DNA of 64,000 nt from Megaustenia siamemsis (GCA_032433765.1 JAVIAB010000051.1:80312244-80376243), one strand, 5' to 3'. Positions 33,091 through 45,717 are shown, counted from the first letter of the stretch. Numbers and translations: made by a program. The notes: generated by a model from the letters alone, not told the origin.

Positions 33091-33734
33091 TTCCTCTTCA
33101 ATTTGTTTCTAGATATTCATGTTAGCAATTCCGAAGCAAATGAAACTGGTGCTATAATGCGTTCACAAATGTTTGCCGTTGTTTAAAAATGTATATCTCA
33201 GCATTGGTGAAGTAAAAATTGTTGAAAATATATGTTTATATGTCAACCCTCTGTCACAATTTTTTCCTTCCTGTCAGGTGATTAGCAAATGTTTTTTCTT
33301 CTTTGAGATATAGAAATATATTGTAATCCTCACTTGTTTAACTATTTATGAGTTATACAGACCATGTTTATAGGCGATGAAGATTTATGTTCATTATGTG
33401 CAAGTTCAAGATTTTCTTAAATAAATTTAAAATATGTTATTTTGAATGGCCAGGTGATTGCTACCACAATATGGTCTGTAAAACTTATAATAGTAACCAA
33501 GCGAGGATTACAATATATTTCTTTTCTTTGAAGAAACAAAACACTTTTCTAATCACCTTTCAGGAAAGAACAAATTTTGAAATAGGGTTGACAATGATAT
33601 AAATATGTATTTTCAACAATTTTTACTTCACCAATGCTGATATTGTTCGTAAGAGGTGAGAAAGGAGGGTTGGGCATGGGGCTAGCTATCCCATACTGTA
33701 AAAAAATAAGCAGAAAAAACTTCACAAACATGGA

Positions 33735-33906
33735 CACGTCAAAAAGAACCAAGGAATTCTTGGATAAGACAGATGGAAGTGGAGATGAACATGATGGGGA
33801 AGACGTGGAATGATCTTAAAAGAATGGCAAGAAACAGAACAACTTGGAAAGTGTTTGTTGAAGACCAATGCTCCACAGGGAGCTGAAAGGTAGAAGAAGA
33901 ATGCTG
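33735..33906 (+). mobile_element. LINE-G 3' end
   Basis: Contains ggaattcttggataagacag, gatggggaagacgtggaatg and caatgctccacagggagctg, the same C-terminal end as the minus copy at 9.6 kb. It ends in agaagaagaa-like sequence. Confidence 0.7.
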
Positions 33907-34584
33907 ATATAGAAATTTTTAAACAAAGACAAACATTTGTGAACACACTATAGCTACTAGCTGATGTGCAGTGTATTTCTTACTACAATATATTTTATGG
34001 CTATAGTAAAATTATTATTATTTTAGACCTCATCTAATATAATCTAGAAGACACGGTCTGAGGTTGATGAGTTGTGCCTCACTAGGAAGAAAGCAAGAAC
34101 CACAAGGCAACATTGTGAAGCAATCAGCTTTTAACTCAAGTAGCTAGCCACTCTTCATATTACATTCTAATATATTCACGTTCTAATATATTTTGCATCT
34201 GTTGGTCCAGTGCATTTGCCCTCAACCTTAATTTATTTGTAACTTCATTCAAAACTAAAATGTTGTTGATGTCAACTCACTGTGTCACAGTGACTCGGCA
34301 GTAACTAAACTTCTTATTCAATATTGTATTAATTTATGTTATGTATTAATTTCTGTTAATTATATTTGGAGATGCTATGTAATACTGCATTATTTTATTA
34401 TGCATATATGTGAAGGCTGCCAACTGTTACTCCATCACCATTACAGAATGACATTACAACTTATGAAAGTGCAATATCTGATGTGTTTTAAATATATTTA
34501 TAGATGGAATAAATTTGTTTTTGTTATTAATTTGTAATTTAATTTTATGGTATACATTCCCAAATTGCCACACTTCAATCATGC
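33907..34584. other. Intergenic, nothing recognised
   Basis: AT-rich, with no gene or clear repeat. Confidence 0.5.
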
Positions 34585-34597
34585 TCACCATAAAAGT

Positions 34598-34777
34598 ACA
34601 GTAAGTAGTACCCCCCGTCACGCCAAGTGGCGGCGTATAGGGAAATATGGTGTTAGTGACCCTATATTTTACAGACCTTCAGCACATGATTTTTGGGGTA
34701 ATGTGGTCGGTATTACGCCCGTGCTGCTTTACTTTCCCAGAAAAAATCCGGTACCCATTTAAGGCTGGCATTTATTT
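34598..34777 (-). mobile_element. SINE1, 5'-truncated, 13-bp TSD
   Basis: TSD tcaccataaaagt at 34585-34597 and 34778-34790. The tRNA-like head is absent and the copy stops in the aaggctgg body. A 5'-truncated copy inside a perfect TSD is direct evidence for target-primed reverse transcription of SINE1. Confidence 0.94.
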
Positions 34778-35070
34778 TCACCATAAAAGTGGTTTGCAAA
34801 GTCAAGAAAAGTAACAATACTGTGGAAGAGCCCTATCTCATCTTCAAATGTTGCTGCTGGGTAATGTTTCATATTGTGAAGTTAACCCATTTCATAACAC
34901 AATTTGTTGTGGGAGTAACTTTCTTTTTGTGGAAACGGATTTCTGATGCTTGCCATTACTGTATAGAAGAAAAGGAATGTGTGATAAATACCTTCCATCA
35001 ACATTTTGGTAAAGGTAGTCAATTGGAAGGTGTTTTTTGTCCATCTTTATTTATCTGATGGCTTTAACAT

Positions 35071-36398
35071 CATCATCAAGTACCGGGCCTAATGGCGTAG
35101 GTGATCATGTCTCTCCACAACTTTCGATCTCGGCAGCTATTTATCATTTCTGTTGTTGACCTTCTGCCAAGCCATTCTCTTAAGCTGTCTTTTATTTTTT
35201 CTCTTTGCTTCCCTCTATCTCTTCGTCCCTCAATTTTTCCAGTTGTTACAGTTTCAGTTGTTCTCTTCTCATTACATGGCCAAAAAATGATGATTGTTTC
35301 TTCCTAATATTGGAAATTAGCCCTCTTTTTGCTTTGACCTCTCTCAGAACATCTTCATTACTCTTCTTAGCTGTCCATGGTACTCTCAACATTCTTCTGT
35401 AAAAACATATTTCTACAGACTCCAGTGATTTTCTTGTCTGTTGTCCTATTGTCCATGATTCATATCCATATGTTAAGACTGGCTCTACATAACATTTAAG
35501 AACTCTTTTTCTTGTTTCTATTGTTAAAAATGGATTGCATAGTATCTTCCTAATTTTTTGGAAAGCTGCAATTTTGCCTGAGCCATTCTGCATCTCACCT
35601 CTTTTGTACATCTTCCGTCTGAGGTTAACAAAGTTCCCAAATATTTAAATTCATTTACCTGTTTTAATATTCTTCCACTTGTCTTTATTTTGCACTGAGG
35701 TGATGTCTTTTTCTTTGTTGTTACCATTATCTCTGTCTTTTTGCTATTAAGGTTGAGTCCTTTATTTTTGCTTTCTTTCACTATAATGTCCAACATTTCT
35801 TGTAACTCATTTTCACTCTTAGCGATTAAGACTGTATCATCAGCATACCTTAGATTATTTATATTATGACCTCCGATTGTTATTCCAGTCATGTCCCTTA
35901 TGGATCTTAAAATAATCTCACTATAAATATTAAACAAATCTGGTGACAGCACACAACCTTGTCTAACACCCTATTTTATTTGTTGAAACATTCCCAATTG
36001 GTTTCCATTTCTTATGGCCGCTGTTTGTTGCCAGTACATGTTCTTTATTATTCTTAGATCTTTGCTGTCTACGTTTATGCTTTCTAAAATGTTGATTATT
36101 TCTTGGTGCTTTACTTTGTCAAATGCCTTGGTGTAATCTATGAAACATAGGTATAGATCTGTTTTCACCTCTATGGCTCTTTCTACTAAAGATCTTATGA
36201 TATAAATGGCATTGCTTGTTCCTTTATCTCTAACAAAACTACACTGCTCATTGCTAATTTCTGGACTGATTTTGTTTCGTACTCTTCGCATGATGATTCT
36301 TAGTAATATCTTAGTCATATGACTCATAAGGCTTATTGTGCGATGATCATCGCATTCAATCGCACCCGATTTCTTTGGTAGGGCTATGAATATTGATC
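35071..36398 (-). mobile_element. RTE-B, longest copy (1.33 kb), 12-bp TSD
   Basis: TSD tggctttaacat at 35059-35070 and 36399-36410. The minus strand encodes RT palm to C-terminus in three frames: ISLMSHMTKILLRIIMRR, CFIDYTKAFDKVKHQEIINI, then a stop, [60 protein letters not shown] and [11 protein letters not shown]. It is 5'-truncated at the RT start. A stop near 35970, a frameshift near 35.57 kb and a small deletion near 35.25 kb inactivate it. It is the best RT reference for these families. Confidence 0.95.
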
Positions 36399-36474
36399 TG
36401 GCTTTAACATAGACACCCCCATTATGAAAATGTCAATACATTCAAAAAGGAAGATGAGCTGCACAGGAAATACT

Positions 36475-37512
36475 CCATTACACTACCTCATCTGGTACAC
36501 CATTAGTTACACTAACTCATCTAGTACACCGTTAGTTATACTAACTCATCTGGTACACCATTAGTTACACTAACTCATCTTGTACACCATTAGTTACACT
36601 AACTCATCTTGTACACCATTAGTTACACTAACTCATCTTGTACACCATTAGTTACACTAACTCATCTTGTACACCATTAGTTACACTAACTCATCTGGTA
36701 CACCATTAGTTACACTAACTCATCTAGTACACCATTAGTTACACTAACTCATCTAGTACACCATTAGTTACACTAACTCATCTAGTACACCGTTAGTTAC
36801 ACTAACTCATCTTGTACACCAATAGTTACACTAACTCATCTAGTACACCAATAGTTACACTAACTCATCTTGTACACCAATAGTTACACTAACTCATCTA
36901 GTACACCAATAGTTACACTAACTCATCTTGTACACCAATAGTTACACTAACTCATCTAGTACACCATTAGTTACACTAACTCATCTGGTACACCATTAGT
37001 TACACTAACTCATCTAGTACACCGTTAGTTACACTAACTCATCTAGTACACCAATAGTTACACTAACTCATCTAGTACACCAATAGTTACACTAACTCAT
37101 CTTGTACACCATTAGTTACACTACCTCATCTGGTACACCATTAGTTACACTAACTCATCTAGTACACCAATAGTTACACTAACTCATCTTGTACACCATT
37201 AGTTACACTAACTCATCTAGTACACCGTTAGTTACACTAACTCATCTAGTACACCATTAGTTACACTAACTCATCTAGTACACCGTTAGTTACACTAACT
37301 CATCTAGTACACCATTAGTTACACTAACTCAACTTGTACACCAATAGTTACACTAACTCATCTAGTACACCAATAGTTACACTAACTCATCTAGTACACC
37401 AATAGTTACACTAACTCATCTAGTACACCAATAGTTACACTAACTCATCTTGTACACCAATAGTTACACTAACTCATCTGGTACACCATTACATTAATTC
37501 ATCTGGTACATC
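36475..37512. repeat. 29-bp minisatellite, ~35 copies
   Basis: The unit is ttagttacactaactcatct plus (a/g/t)gtacacca. The variable base after catct and cc(a/g)(a/t)t sorts units into a few types that come in runs. 29 is not a multiple of 3 and no long frame is open. The array starts about 65 bp beyond the RTE-B insertion's right TSD. Confidence 0.97.
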
Positions 37513-38112
37513 ATTTCTGCACAAACAAAATACCCCATTACTGTTCATCTGATGTCAAAAGCAACTGGACTTGGTGTTATTGTTTTTTCATTTATAAGCT
37601 TTGAGTGAAATACACCACTAGGATGAGCATTGCTCTTTTTTTTTATATTAAACGTTACCTACCTTCAATCATCCAAAGAGTAATTAGGTGTCTTATTCAG
37701 GCAACCTGGGCTGCATCATAAGTAAACTACTACTAACAGTACTGGAAATCCATGATCACAACACAACCAGAACTAAGGTCATCATCAAAATAAACAACAC
37801 AATGTCATTAATGTTGACAACATTTAAAGCTTGTTTATTTCTAATATCTAATGTAGCTTTTTAATTATACATGCATATTATTTTCTTTTTCTTTTAAATA
37901 GTAAAGAAAAACTTGTAAACTATTTGAGTCACGACATGATACTCAAATTGTAGCACTTGTTTATAGGCATGATTTTGATTAACTATTCTTTTACAATTGT
38001 TAAGAAAATGAGTAAATGCATGAATGACTGCCTATACTTTAAAGTGTGTGTTTATTTTTCTTTCATTCATTAGAACTGATTTAGGGTTCACATGTTCTCA
38101 AAAAACCATAAT
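37513..38112. other. Intergenic, nothing recognised
   Basis: AT-rich, with no repeat match. Confidence 0.5.
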
Positions 38113-39690
38113 CGCATCATCATGTGCTATGCCGGTTGGCGTAGGCGATCATGTCTTTCCACAATCTTCTATTCACTGTGCATCGTATAATTTCTGTTGT
38201 TGACTGTTTACTATGCCATGACACCAAGCTATCTAGTATTTTCTCTCTTTGTCATCCGCAATTTCTCTTTCCCTGTAATTTGCTAGTTGTAACCAAGTAT
38301 TCCAACTTTCCTTTTCTCATGATGTGCCTGCAAAATGTTGATTGTTTCTTTCTGATGTTCTTTAGGAGCTCCCTTTTTGTGTTGGCCTCTTTGAGAATTT
38401 TCTCATTGGTCTTTTTAGCTGTCTAGGCAACTGTCAATATTCTTCTGAGAAATTTTGAGAACATTCTTTGTGGTCTTTTCATTTGTATGTCTACTGTTCA
38501 TAATTTGCTTCCATAGGTTAGAATTGGCTCTTTATAGCACTGATGAACTCTCTTTCTCACTTCTATTGACATAGATTTGTTGCATAAGACATTTTTCATT
38601 TTCTGAAATGCTATTTTGGCCTGAACTATTCTGCTTTTTATTTCTGTAGTGCATCTTCCATCTGATGTTAATATTGTGCCCAAGTATTTGACGCGTTGCA
38701 CTTGTTTCAGGTGTGTCCTGTTTATTTTTATGCTGCTTGCTGGTGATGATTGTTTCTTTGATATGACCAGTACTTTCGTTTTCTTACTATTCAGACTGAG
38801 ACCTTTCATGTTGCTTTCTTTCACTATTATGTCTATCATTTCTTGTAGGTCATTCATTCTCTGTCTCTGTTATTAAGACTGTCATCCGCAATTCTCAATT
38901 TGTTTATGTTGTAACTGTTGACTTAAAATTCTTTTATATCTACTATTGATCTGGAACCACGATAGCTCAGTGGTTAGTGAACCGGACTACAAAGGACAAG
39001 AGGTAGGGTTCGATCCCAACCGACAGCTTCCAGGTTCACCCAGCCTTAAATGGGTACCAGATTTTTTTCTGGGAAAGTAAAGCGGCACGGGCGTAATTTC
39101 GGCCACATTACCCCAAAAATCATGTGCCAAAGATCTGTAAAATTTATGGCCACTAACACCATATTCCCTATATGCCTCTTAGTGTGATGGGGCTCTTTAC
39201 TTACTTTTTTTTTTTTTTTACTATTGATCTTATAATATTTTTGCTGTAAAGTGAAAACAAATCCGGTGACAGAGCACAGCCTTGTCTGATTCCTTGTTTT
39301 GTATATTGGAACTGTCCTGTTTGGTTGCTAATTCTTACAGCTGCTGTTTGTTGCCAGAACATGTTTTTATATTCGCAGATCCTTGCCATCAATGTTTAAT
39401 TTCTCCACTATATTGATTATTTCCACATGCATTACTTTGTCAAATGCTTTTGCGTAGTCTATAAAGCAATATAGATCTTTCTTTACTTTATAACTCTTTC
39501 TATCAATGTTCTTAAGATGTATATTATTTTATTGGTGCCTTTTCCTTCCACAAATATACATTGCTCCTCACTTATTTCATTCTTTACATATTTCATGATG
39601 ATTCTTAGTAATATTTTCATCGTATGGCTCATGAGACTAATAGTACAAGGGTCTTCACAAATCAGTGGCACCTGACTTCTTCGGTATGGC
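38113..39690 (-). mobile_element. RTE-A copy (1.3 kb) interrupted by SINE1
   Basis: The minus strand carries, from right to left, ISLMSHTMKILLRIIMKYVK, CFIDYAKAFDKV-like residues, GIRQGCALSPDLFSLYSKNI, then (after the SINE) an ADD-containing segment, MIDIIVKESNMKGLSLNSKK and the C-terminal half with an old (GAT)n tail at 38113. SINE1 splits it at 38953-39218. Frames are broken at several points. Confidence 0.9.
38953..39218 (+). mobile_element. SINE1 inserted in RTE-A, 12-bp TSD
   Basis: The TSD tactattgatct is at 38941-38952 and 39219-39230, so the element is cleanly excisable on paper from the surrounding RTE-A. The head is ggaaccacgatagctcagtg and the body ends in a T-rich tail. It is younger than its host copy. 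Confidence 0.95.
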
Positions 39691-39743
39691 TACAAAGATA
39701 GATTGTAATCACAACAATATGTAAATATACATGATCTATGTTT

Positions 39744-39905
39744 TCAGTTAGCAAAGTTGGCAGGCATAGACTCATTAGATAAGGTAGAACACCTCGTCCA
39801 GAATACAGAAGGATGGCAAAACACATTACAAGCCCTATGTGTAGGAAGTATCAAGAGAGAACAAGAATGTTTTCAGTTAGGGGAGATAACTAGCACACTA
39901 CATTA
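39744..39905 (+). mobile_element. LINE C-terminal fragment related to LINE-D
   Basis: The open frame LAKLAGIDSLDKVEHLVQNT then EGWQNTLQALC parallels [20 protein letters not shown] of LINE-D. It is a diverged relative or an old copy. Confidence 0.5.
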
Positions 39906-40369
39906 ATATTACATTTTGCAGCCTGTTTCTTTTCTTTACTCTTGTGGGAATGAGTAATCAATATTCATGTAGCAATGGGCAATCAACCTATGCAGCTTGT
40001 TGATGTGAAATTAATTAGAAAGTTTTAATATTAGCTGCTAACCATGGCTATCTTCATAACAACCCGATCACACAAATTGACAAGTACACACACACAAAGC
40101 TTTTTTTATTTTTTAAAAAGTAATATTCAACCAACTTAACGTAGGGTAGGGAAGGGAACGTAGTCTTGTGCTGACAGCTATGTAACGCCATGACCCTCTA
40201 GGTCCAAGGTACTAATAGGGTGCCTGACTAACCTGTAATACTCGGGGTCAAATGCAGAGCAGGAGGCTGGACTGCAGAGTACCTGTAAGCTTCATGCAAG
40301 CTGGGAGTGTTCACCCCCTTCCCCCTTTTTTTCCCTTTAATTTAGATAAATTGACATTCAATTTTCATC
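39906..40369. other. Intergenic, nothing recognised
   Basis: Contains a short acacacac run near 40085 and a GC-richer stretch near 40.14-40.33 kb. No gene. Confidence 0.5.
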
Positions 40370-41195
40370 TCCACATCATATGTTGGCTGCCATGGAGCAT
40401 GTTTTGCTCTGTCTCTCGTTGTGATGGTGCACATTGTCAAAAGTTCACTTGTCCCTCTTTTGATGTTATCAGTTCACTTTAGTCTTGGTCTGCCTCTACC
40501 TTGTGCCTTCCTTTCCAAGATGACCTTTAAAAGGGTACTATGTCTCTTCACATGTTGTCTCCAACAAATTAAGTTATCTTTCTTGAATTTTGTTCAGTAC
40601 TTATTTTTTTTCATTTTCAGCTGATACAGAACTTCCTTGTCCTTGTTTGTGTTCCTTTGTCTTCCACCCAATTCTCCCCACTTTTCTTTACATCCACATT
40701 TCAAAGCCTTCATTTTTCTGCACTGCTTTCTTATTTAATGTCCATATTTCTGCACCATACTGAAAGGTTGAGTAAATATAGCATTTTGTAATTCTTAGTT
40801 TTAGTTCTGATATGTGCTTTGATGTGTATATTTTTCATGTTACAATTGCTTTTTGCCATTCCTATTCTTTTGTTTATTTCTGTCTTTACCCTTTCCATCA
40901 TTTGTTATATTTCCAAGATAGCAACATTTTTTAACTCTCTCCATCTACTTCAATATCTCCTTGTATATAGAGTGCCATTTCTCTGCTAATAATCATAGTT
41001 TTAGTCTTTTTAAAATATTTATTTCCAATCCATGTTCTTTGCTTGTCTTGTTTATTTTGTTCACTAGTTGTTGTAGGTCTTCAAGATTTTCTGCCTTTAG
41101 TATGGTATCATCAGCATATCTTAGATTATTGATAGTCCTGGCATCCCCATGATGTCTTTGACGATCTGCTCAGTGTATATGTTGAATAGACATGG
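40370..41195 (-). mobile_element. RTE-C copy, degraded
   Basis: The minus strand gives NNLRYADDTILKAENLEDLQ across a break, KTMIISREMALYIQGDIEVD, then WTLNKKAVQKNEG-like residues and the GHV/GRPR C-terminus. Many stops. It ends near the SMVA.. region without a clear tail. Confidence 0.85.
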
Positions 41196-41603
41196 TAATA
41201 TGATCAATTTGTAGTACCAATTTGAGTGGTTTTATTCTAAAACTAAGTCACAGCTGTTTTAATCTGGCATTTTAGTTCTAATCGTGAAAACTTTGCATCG
41301 CTTTGCAGATGTCCTGAAGATATTCTTTCCTGTAATTCTTGAAACTGATATTTGATGGAAGTTGTTTCAACTTGTGTCACAACACACACAAAATAAGATT
41401 TTTAGCAAAAGTAAATATTTATGTCTGAACAATATTTTAGTAGTTAATGCCTATAAAAGATTGACAAATGTAAGAGTTTCGGGGGATGCGCAATAGTTAA
41501 TTTTTAACCACAAAAGTTTTTACAATTTAAGATACAGCTTCTTCTGATCACTTTGAATGTATAATAGAATCATGTATATTTTATATCCATACTATCCATA
41601 CTT
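41196..41603. other. Intergenic, nothing recognised
   Basis: AT-rich, with no gene. Confidence 0.5.
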
Positions 41604-41662
41604 GTAGTAGTAGTAGCAGTAGTAGTAGTAGCAGTAGTAGCAGCAGCAGCAGCAGCAGCAGC
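41604..41662. repeat. (GTA)n/(GCA)n microsatellite
   Basis: Interrupted gtagtagcagtagtag-type triplets ending in a pure (gca)n run. The following agcctttgtcaatcataatt to ~41840 may be the 3' end of a minus-strand element with this microsatellite as its tail; no second copy here confirms that. Confidence 0.85.
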
Positions 41663-42130
41663 CTTTGTCAATCATAATTGACTATGGATTTTTCAGCGCC
41701 CCTAGAAATGTTACTTTTTCTTTTCTTTTCTTTTGCCGTGTATTTTCTTTCTCTATGAATCTGTCTGCTTCTTGTTTGAAGTGAACCTTTAGGGTGTGTT
41801 TCCAGAGATTACGGTCTGCAGCTATGTTTATGTCCATGCAAAGACACAAATGAGCAAATCAACTAAAGAAGTATCAGTGACAAACAACTGTGGAATAAGA
41901 GCAATGTTCACCATGTGTTGGCAGTCACCTTTCAGCCAGTCAGTGCACAAATATTTCTTTTCTTGTTTAAAATAATATAGTTTGACTTATGTGAACTTAA
42001 ACTCACTTAATTTTGGACTTGACTTGGTTTGACTTGTATTTAAATTTACATTTTTTTTTTTTTAATTAACTTTGATCTGGAGTTGGATTAGTAAATTACT
42101 TGGACTTTACTTACAACAATGATTTAAAAA

Positions 42131-42960
42131 AAAAGTGGTATGGTAACAGCTTTACGTGATAATTAATAAAACAAAAGTCAACGTTTCAGTCAAGTAGGCC
42201 TTCAGCTGGAACAACAAACAACACAAAAATATATATAAGAATATATACACAAATCTAACAACATGGCGATAATATGCTAGATACTCAAGAGAGAAAATAA
42301 AAAAAAAGGTTATTTTCCCTGCAGTCCAGAGCATGGTCAGCTTCTGAATGAACTAAAATAAGTGGGCCGGCTGACCAACTATATATCTCACTGAAGACAA
42401 ATAATAATAAATGAATATTATTATAGAAGGAAACTTCTGAGGCGATAATCAGCAAATTAATTCAGAGGAAGAATTATGTTTACAACACTCGGAAAAAAAT
42501 GACAAATAATCAACAACAGAAAAAAAAAAAAAACGAAGAACAATATATGGATCAAAGCAGGATCGAACCCGTACTCAGTGGCACGAAAGCGCCTTGCCAC
42601 AAAAAGCCAAACGCTAGGGAACACAGCCACCCAGGCAGTCAGGTGAGAAAAAGGAAGGGTTATACAAATATGGGGAGGTGGGTACAAGATACGTATAAAC
42701 TGTGTATATCTAATTGTGTGTGTGTGTGTGTGTGTGTGCACAACGAACAGATGTGAAAAAAGCACGCGTACAAGCATAAATCTGTATATATTACAACAAC
42801 GCACACGAAAGAAAACCCAAAGGTGTCCAAATGTGCCAATAATGCATATGCAGACAAATATACATACATGTATAGTGTCAGTAACGCCTGGGGGTAAGAA
42901 ATGGTAGGTGCCCTATGTGTATGAGAGCGATATGTTCATGCCTTGGAGGGACAGCGAACG
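42131..42960 (-). mobile_element. PLE 3' end, minus strand, carrying a SINE2 insertion
   Basis: Its right end, complementary to ggcatgaacatatcgctct, matches the last codons of the PLE GIY-YIG ORF (19.77 kb). It continues through the same 3' region to the terminal segment gtggtatggtaacagcttta at 42137. Compared with the 18.6 kb copy it holds an extra ~236 bp (42395-42630) that is SINE2. A (TG)n run sits at 42716-42738. Confidence 0.9.
42395..42630 (-). mobile_element. SINE2 within PLE
   Basis: The minus strand starts gtggctgtgttccctagcgt and has B-box gggttcgatcctgc, a run of T, then ttccgagtgttg and an ATT-rich end. The uninterrupted PLE at 20.1 kb lacks it exactly between gactgcctgg and tcagtgagat. 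No TSD is obvious. Confidence 0.8.
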
Positions 42961-43114
42961 GCTACTGCTCGAAAGGTCAATAGATATATCATCATCATGT
43001 GCCACACCGGTTGGCGTAGGCGATCATGTCCTTCCACAATCTTCTATCTACAGTACATCGTATCAGTTCTGTTGTTGACTGTTTTCCATGCCATGACACC
43101 AAGCTATCTAGTAA
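42958..43114 (-). mobile_element. LINE-D-type tail remnant followed by short RTE-A tail
   Basis: 42964-42987 reads like the LINE-D tail (ctcgaaaggtcaatagatat), and 42988-43114 is the RTE-A 3' end on the minus strand ([20 protein letters not shown] and tail). Severely truncated pieces abut each other. Confidence 0.7.
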
Positions 43115-43139
43115 AGACGGACGGGCGTACTTAGCAAAG

Positions 43140-43412
43140 AAATGAAACGTGCACAGCAGAGTAAAACTAGAGGTGCAGTTAACGAAACCAACAATTGAAT
43201 CATGCAGAGCAGAGTAAAAATGAGAGGTGCAGTTAAAGAACAAACAATTGAAACATGCTCTTCAGAGTAGAACATGAGAGGTGCAGTTAACAAAACAAAC
43301 AATTGAAACGTGCACAGCAGAGTAAAAAAAATTAGAGGTGCAGTTAACGAAACAAACAAATGAAACACGCACAGCAGAGTAAAATGAGAGGTGCAGTTAA
43401 CGAAACAAATTA
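43140..43412. repeat. ~57-bp tandem repeat, ~5 copies, diverged
   Basis: Units contain gcacagcagagtaaaa, gagaggtgcagttaacgaaa and caaacaattgaaac. They vary by small indels. The open frame across them on the minus strand looks fortuitous. Confidence 0.85.
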
Positions 43413-43529
43413 AATTATAGCATGAATAAAGGCTAACAAAACAAGCAGGTTTAGAGGGTAAAATTAGTGAGACATTAACTGAAGTGGCAAAAGTGTTGAA
43501 GCAAGGTTTTGAAGGCAACTAGTATATGT

Positions 43530-44098
43530 GTAACTTCGGATGGAAGATGCACCACAGAAATAGAGAGCAGAGTAGCTCAAGCCAAACTAGCATTTCAGAA
43601 AATTAGTAAAACGTCTTATGCAACAAGTCTATGTCATTAGAGGTGAGAAAGAGAGTTCGTCTGTGCTGTATAGAGCCAGTTCTGCCCCTATGGAAGCGAA
43701 CCATGGACAGTAAACAAACAAATGAAGGGATGATTGCAGGCCACAGAGATGGGATTTCTCAGAAGAGTGTTGAAAATTCCTTGGACAGCTAGAAAGACCA
43801 ATGACGACATTCTCAAAGAGGCCAACACAAAAAAGGGAGCTCCTAAGGAACATAAGAAAGAAACAATAAACATTTTGCGAGCACATCATGAGAAAAGAAA
43901 AATTGGAGTGCTTGGCTACAGCTGGCAAAATACAGGGAAAGAGAGATCGCGGACGACAAAGAGAGAAGATACTAGATAGCTTAGTGTCATGACATGGTCA
44001 ACAGTCAACAACAGAACTGATACTATGCACGGTGGATAGAAGATTGTGGATGAACATGATCGCCTACACCTACCGGTATGGCACGTGATGATGATGAG
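43530..44098 (+). mobile_element. RTE-A 3' fragment
   Basis: TSDGRCTTEIESRVAQAKLA, then [40 protein letters not shown] and a final gatgatgatga. A possible short TSD (atatgtg, 43526-43532 region, and after the tail) is weak. Frames are broken. Confidence 0.85.
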
Positions 44099-44224
44099 CA
44101 TATGTGCTGGATAAACTTGCCAAAACTAAAAGAACTTAAAAGTAACCAAATGAACTAGAATCCCGAAAAAGGCACCAGCATGCAATACGACATACAAAAA
44201 AATAAATCTAATACGAGTCACAAC

Positions 44225-44405
44225 AAACGATACGAGAACACCAGACTAAGAGGTCGACCAAGAAAAAGATGGATAAAGGAAATACTAGAAACACTCATGG
44301 GTATAAAGTAGAAAAGCAAGAAACCACAAAACTTATTTCACTTCGACGCAGAAGGGCAAATGAGGAAGGAAAGAAAGAAAACAAAGCAGCTGATATCAAG
44401 TAAAC
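44225..44405 (+). mobile_element. LINE-I C-terminal fragment, copy 1
   Basis: Contains actaagaggtcgaccaagaa then agatggataaaggaaatact (RLRGRPRKRWIKEILETL). It is shared with 47.86-48.03 kb. The GRPR.RW motif is typical of LINE C-termini. Confidence 0.65.
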
Positions 44406-45187
44406 AATGACAAGTAACGCTACATGTAATATTTATAGAGAGATCGATGGGCAGAGAGATGGATGGGTAGATGAGAGGGGGATAACACAGAGGATATATA
44501 GATTTATATGAAGAGATATGGGCCGGGAGTGAGATAATGAGCAAAGACAGAACAAAGTCAATCAATCTTTCTGTTCGAAGGACGGACAGTTAAGAGAGAG
44601 AAGAGAAAAGAAAATAACCGATTGATTTGTAGAGTGACTGATATCCGGAATTGCGTTTATAAAAAGAAAATATTGAACATAATCATTTATGCTTTCAGCC
44701 CCAAGGGGAGAAATGCATACATGCACGTCTAGACAGAAACACTGATAATGGATCGCTTCATATTAGTAGGGTCATTGTGTTTCTGCCAGTTTGTGTGCCG
44801 GTGACCTGGAAGTGTCACTCTAAACTCACAGATCCATTGTACTCCTGGCAGTCAGGAACCTGGGCCTATTTTGTCACGGAAAACAATAAGTGAAACGGCT
44901 TCACATGGGGAGGGATTTGTTGAACAAATAGTTCCAGCCAGACGTGGCGACCGTTTGTCTGTTTGGTGGTACTGGCTGGACGTTATAATCGTCATATTTG
45001 TGTTTGGTGGACATTTGCTTTTTTACTTTCACATAAACCATTAAGCTATTCTCATATTAGGCGAATCAGTTCATCTTTGGGTGGGTTTTATGAGTTTTAT
45101 TTTGATTTTTATTATCTTTCCTTCCCTCATCTTTTTATTCCTTTCCTTTATTATTTTCTTCAACTGCTTACAGTATTAGGCGTCACT
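44406..45187. other. Intergenic, nothing recognised
   Basis: No gene. A short run of imperfect gaga/gata repeats lies near 44430-44520. Confidence 0.5.
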
Positions 45188-45195
45188 ATTAACAT

Positions 45196-45621
45196 TCCTG
45201 TATGGTGCAGAAACATGGACATTAGACAAGAAAACAGGACAGAGAATTAAAGCCTTTGAAATGTGGATATATAGAAGAATAGGTAGAATTGGATGGAAGG
45301 AAAAGAAAACAAACGATGAAGTCTAAAAACAACTAAAAAAGAAAAGAGAACTGAAAAGACCCTACTAAGCATAATTCAAACAAGACAAATGCGATTTTTG
45401 GGCCACGTTAAAAGACACAACAACCTACTAAAAGTAAACATGGAGGGGAAAATACAAGGTAAAAGAGGCAGAGGCAGACCAAGACTAACATGGACGAGTA
45501 ACATCAAAAGATGGACAAATCAGCCTATGACAACCTGCACCATCAAAGCAAGAGACAGAGCAGAATGGCGCTCCATGGTAGCGAACCCTCGATGCGGAGA
45601 CGGCACTCGATGATGATGATG
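45196..45621 (+). mobile_element. RTE-C 3' insertion, 8-bp TSD
   Basis: TSD attaacat at 45188-45195 and 45622-45629. It encodes [38 protein letters not shown], then after a break GHVKRHNNLLKVNMEGKIQG and [19 protein letters not shown], followed by a tgatgatgatga tail. Relatively young. Confidence 0.93.
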
Positions 45622-45717
45622 ATTAACATGAGACAGCATGAGAGATAAGATTAAAAATGAAAAACTGAGAAAAAAATATAGGAATAATTACCGCCATAGA
45701 ATACATAAAGAACCACG

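Noticed and set aside
36475..37512. CRISPR-like regular 29-bp repeats
   Set aside because: Units are directly contiguous with no spacers, and the genomic context is animal. The same holds for the 37-bp array at 51934-52932.
42152..42904. Open frames inside the minus-strand PLE 3' region and SINE2
   Set aside because: Non-coding 3' region in the better PLE copy. The frames are short and not conserved between copies.
43108..43518. 136-codon minus-strand frame
   Set aside because: Covers the ~57-bp tandem repeat. The composition is repetitive and no known domain is visible.
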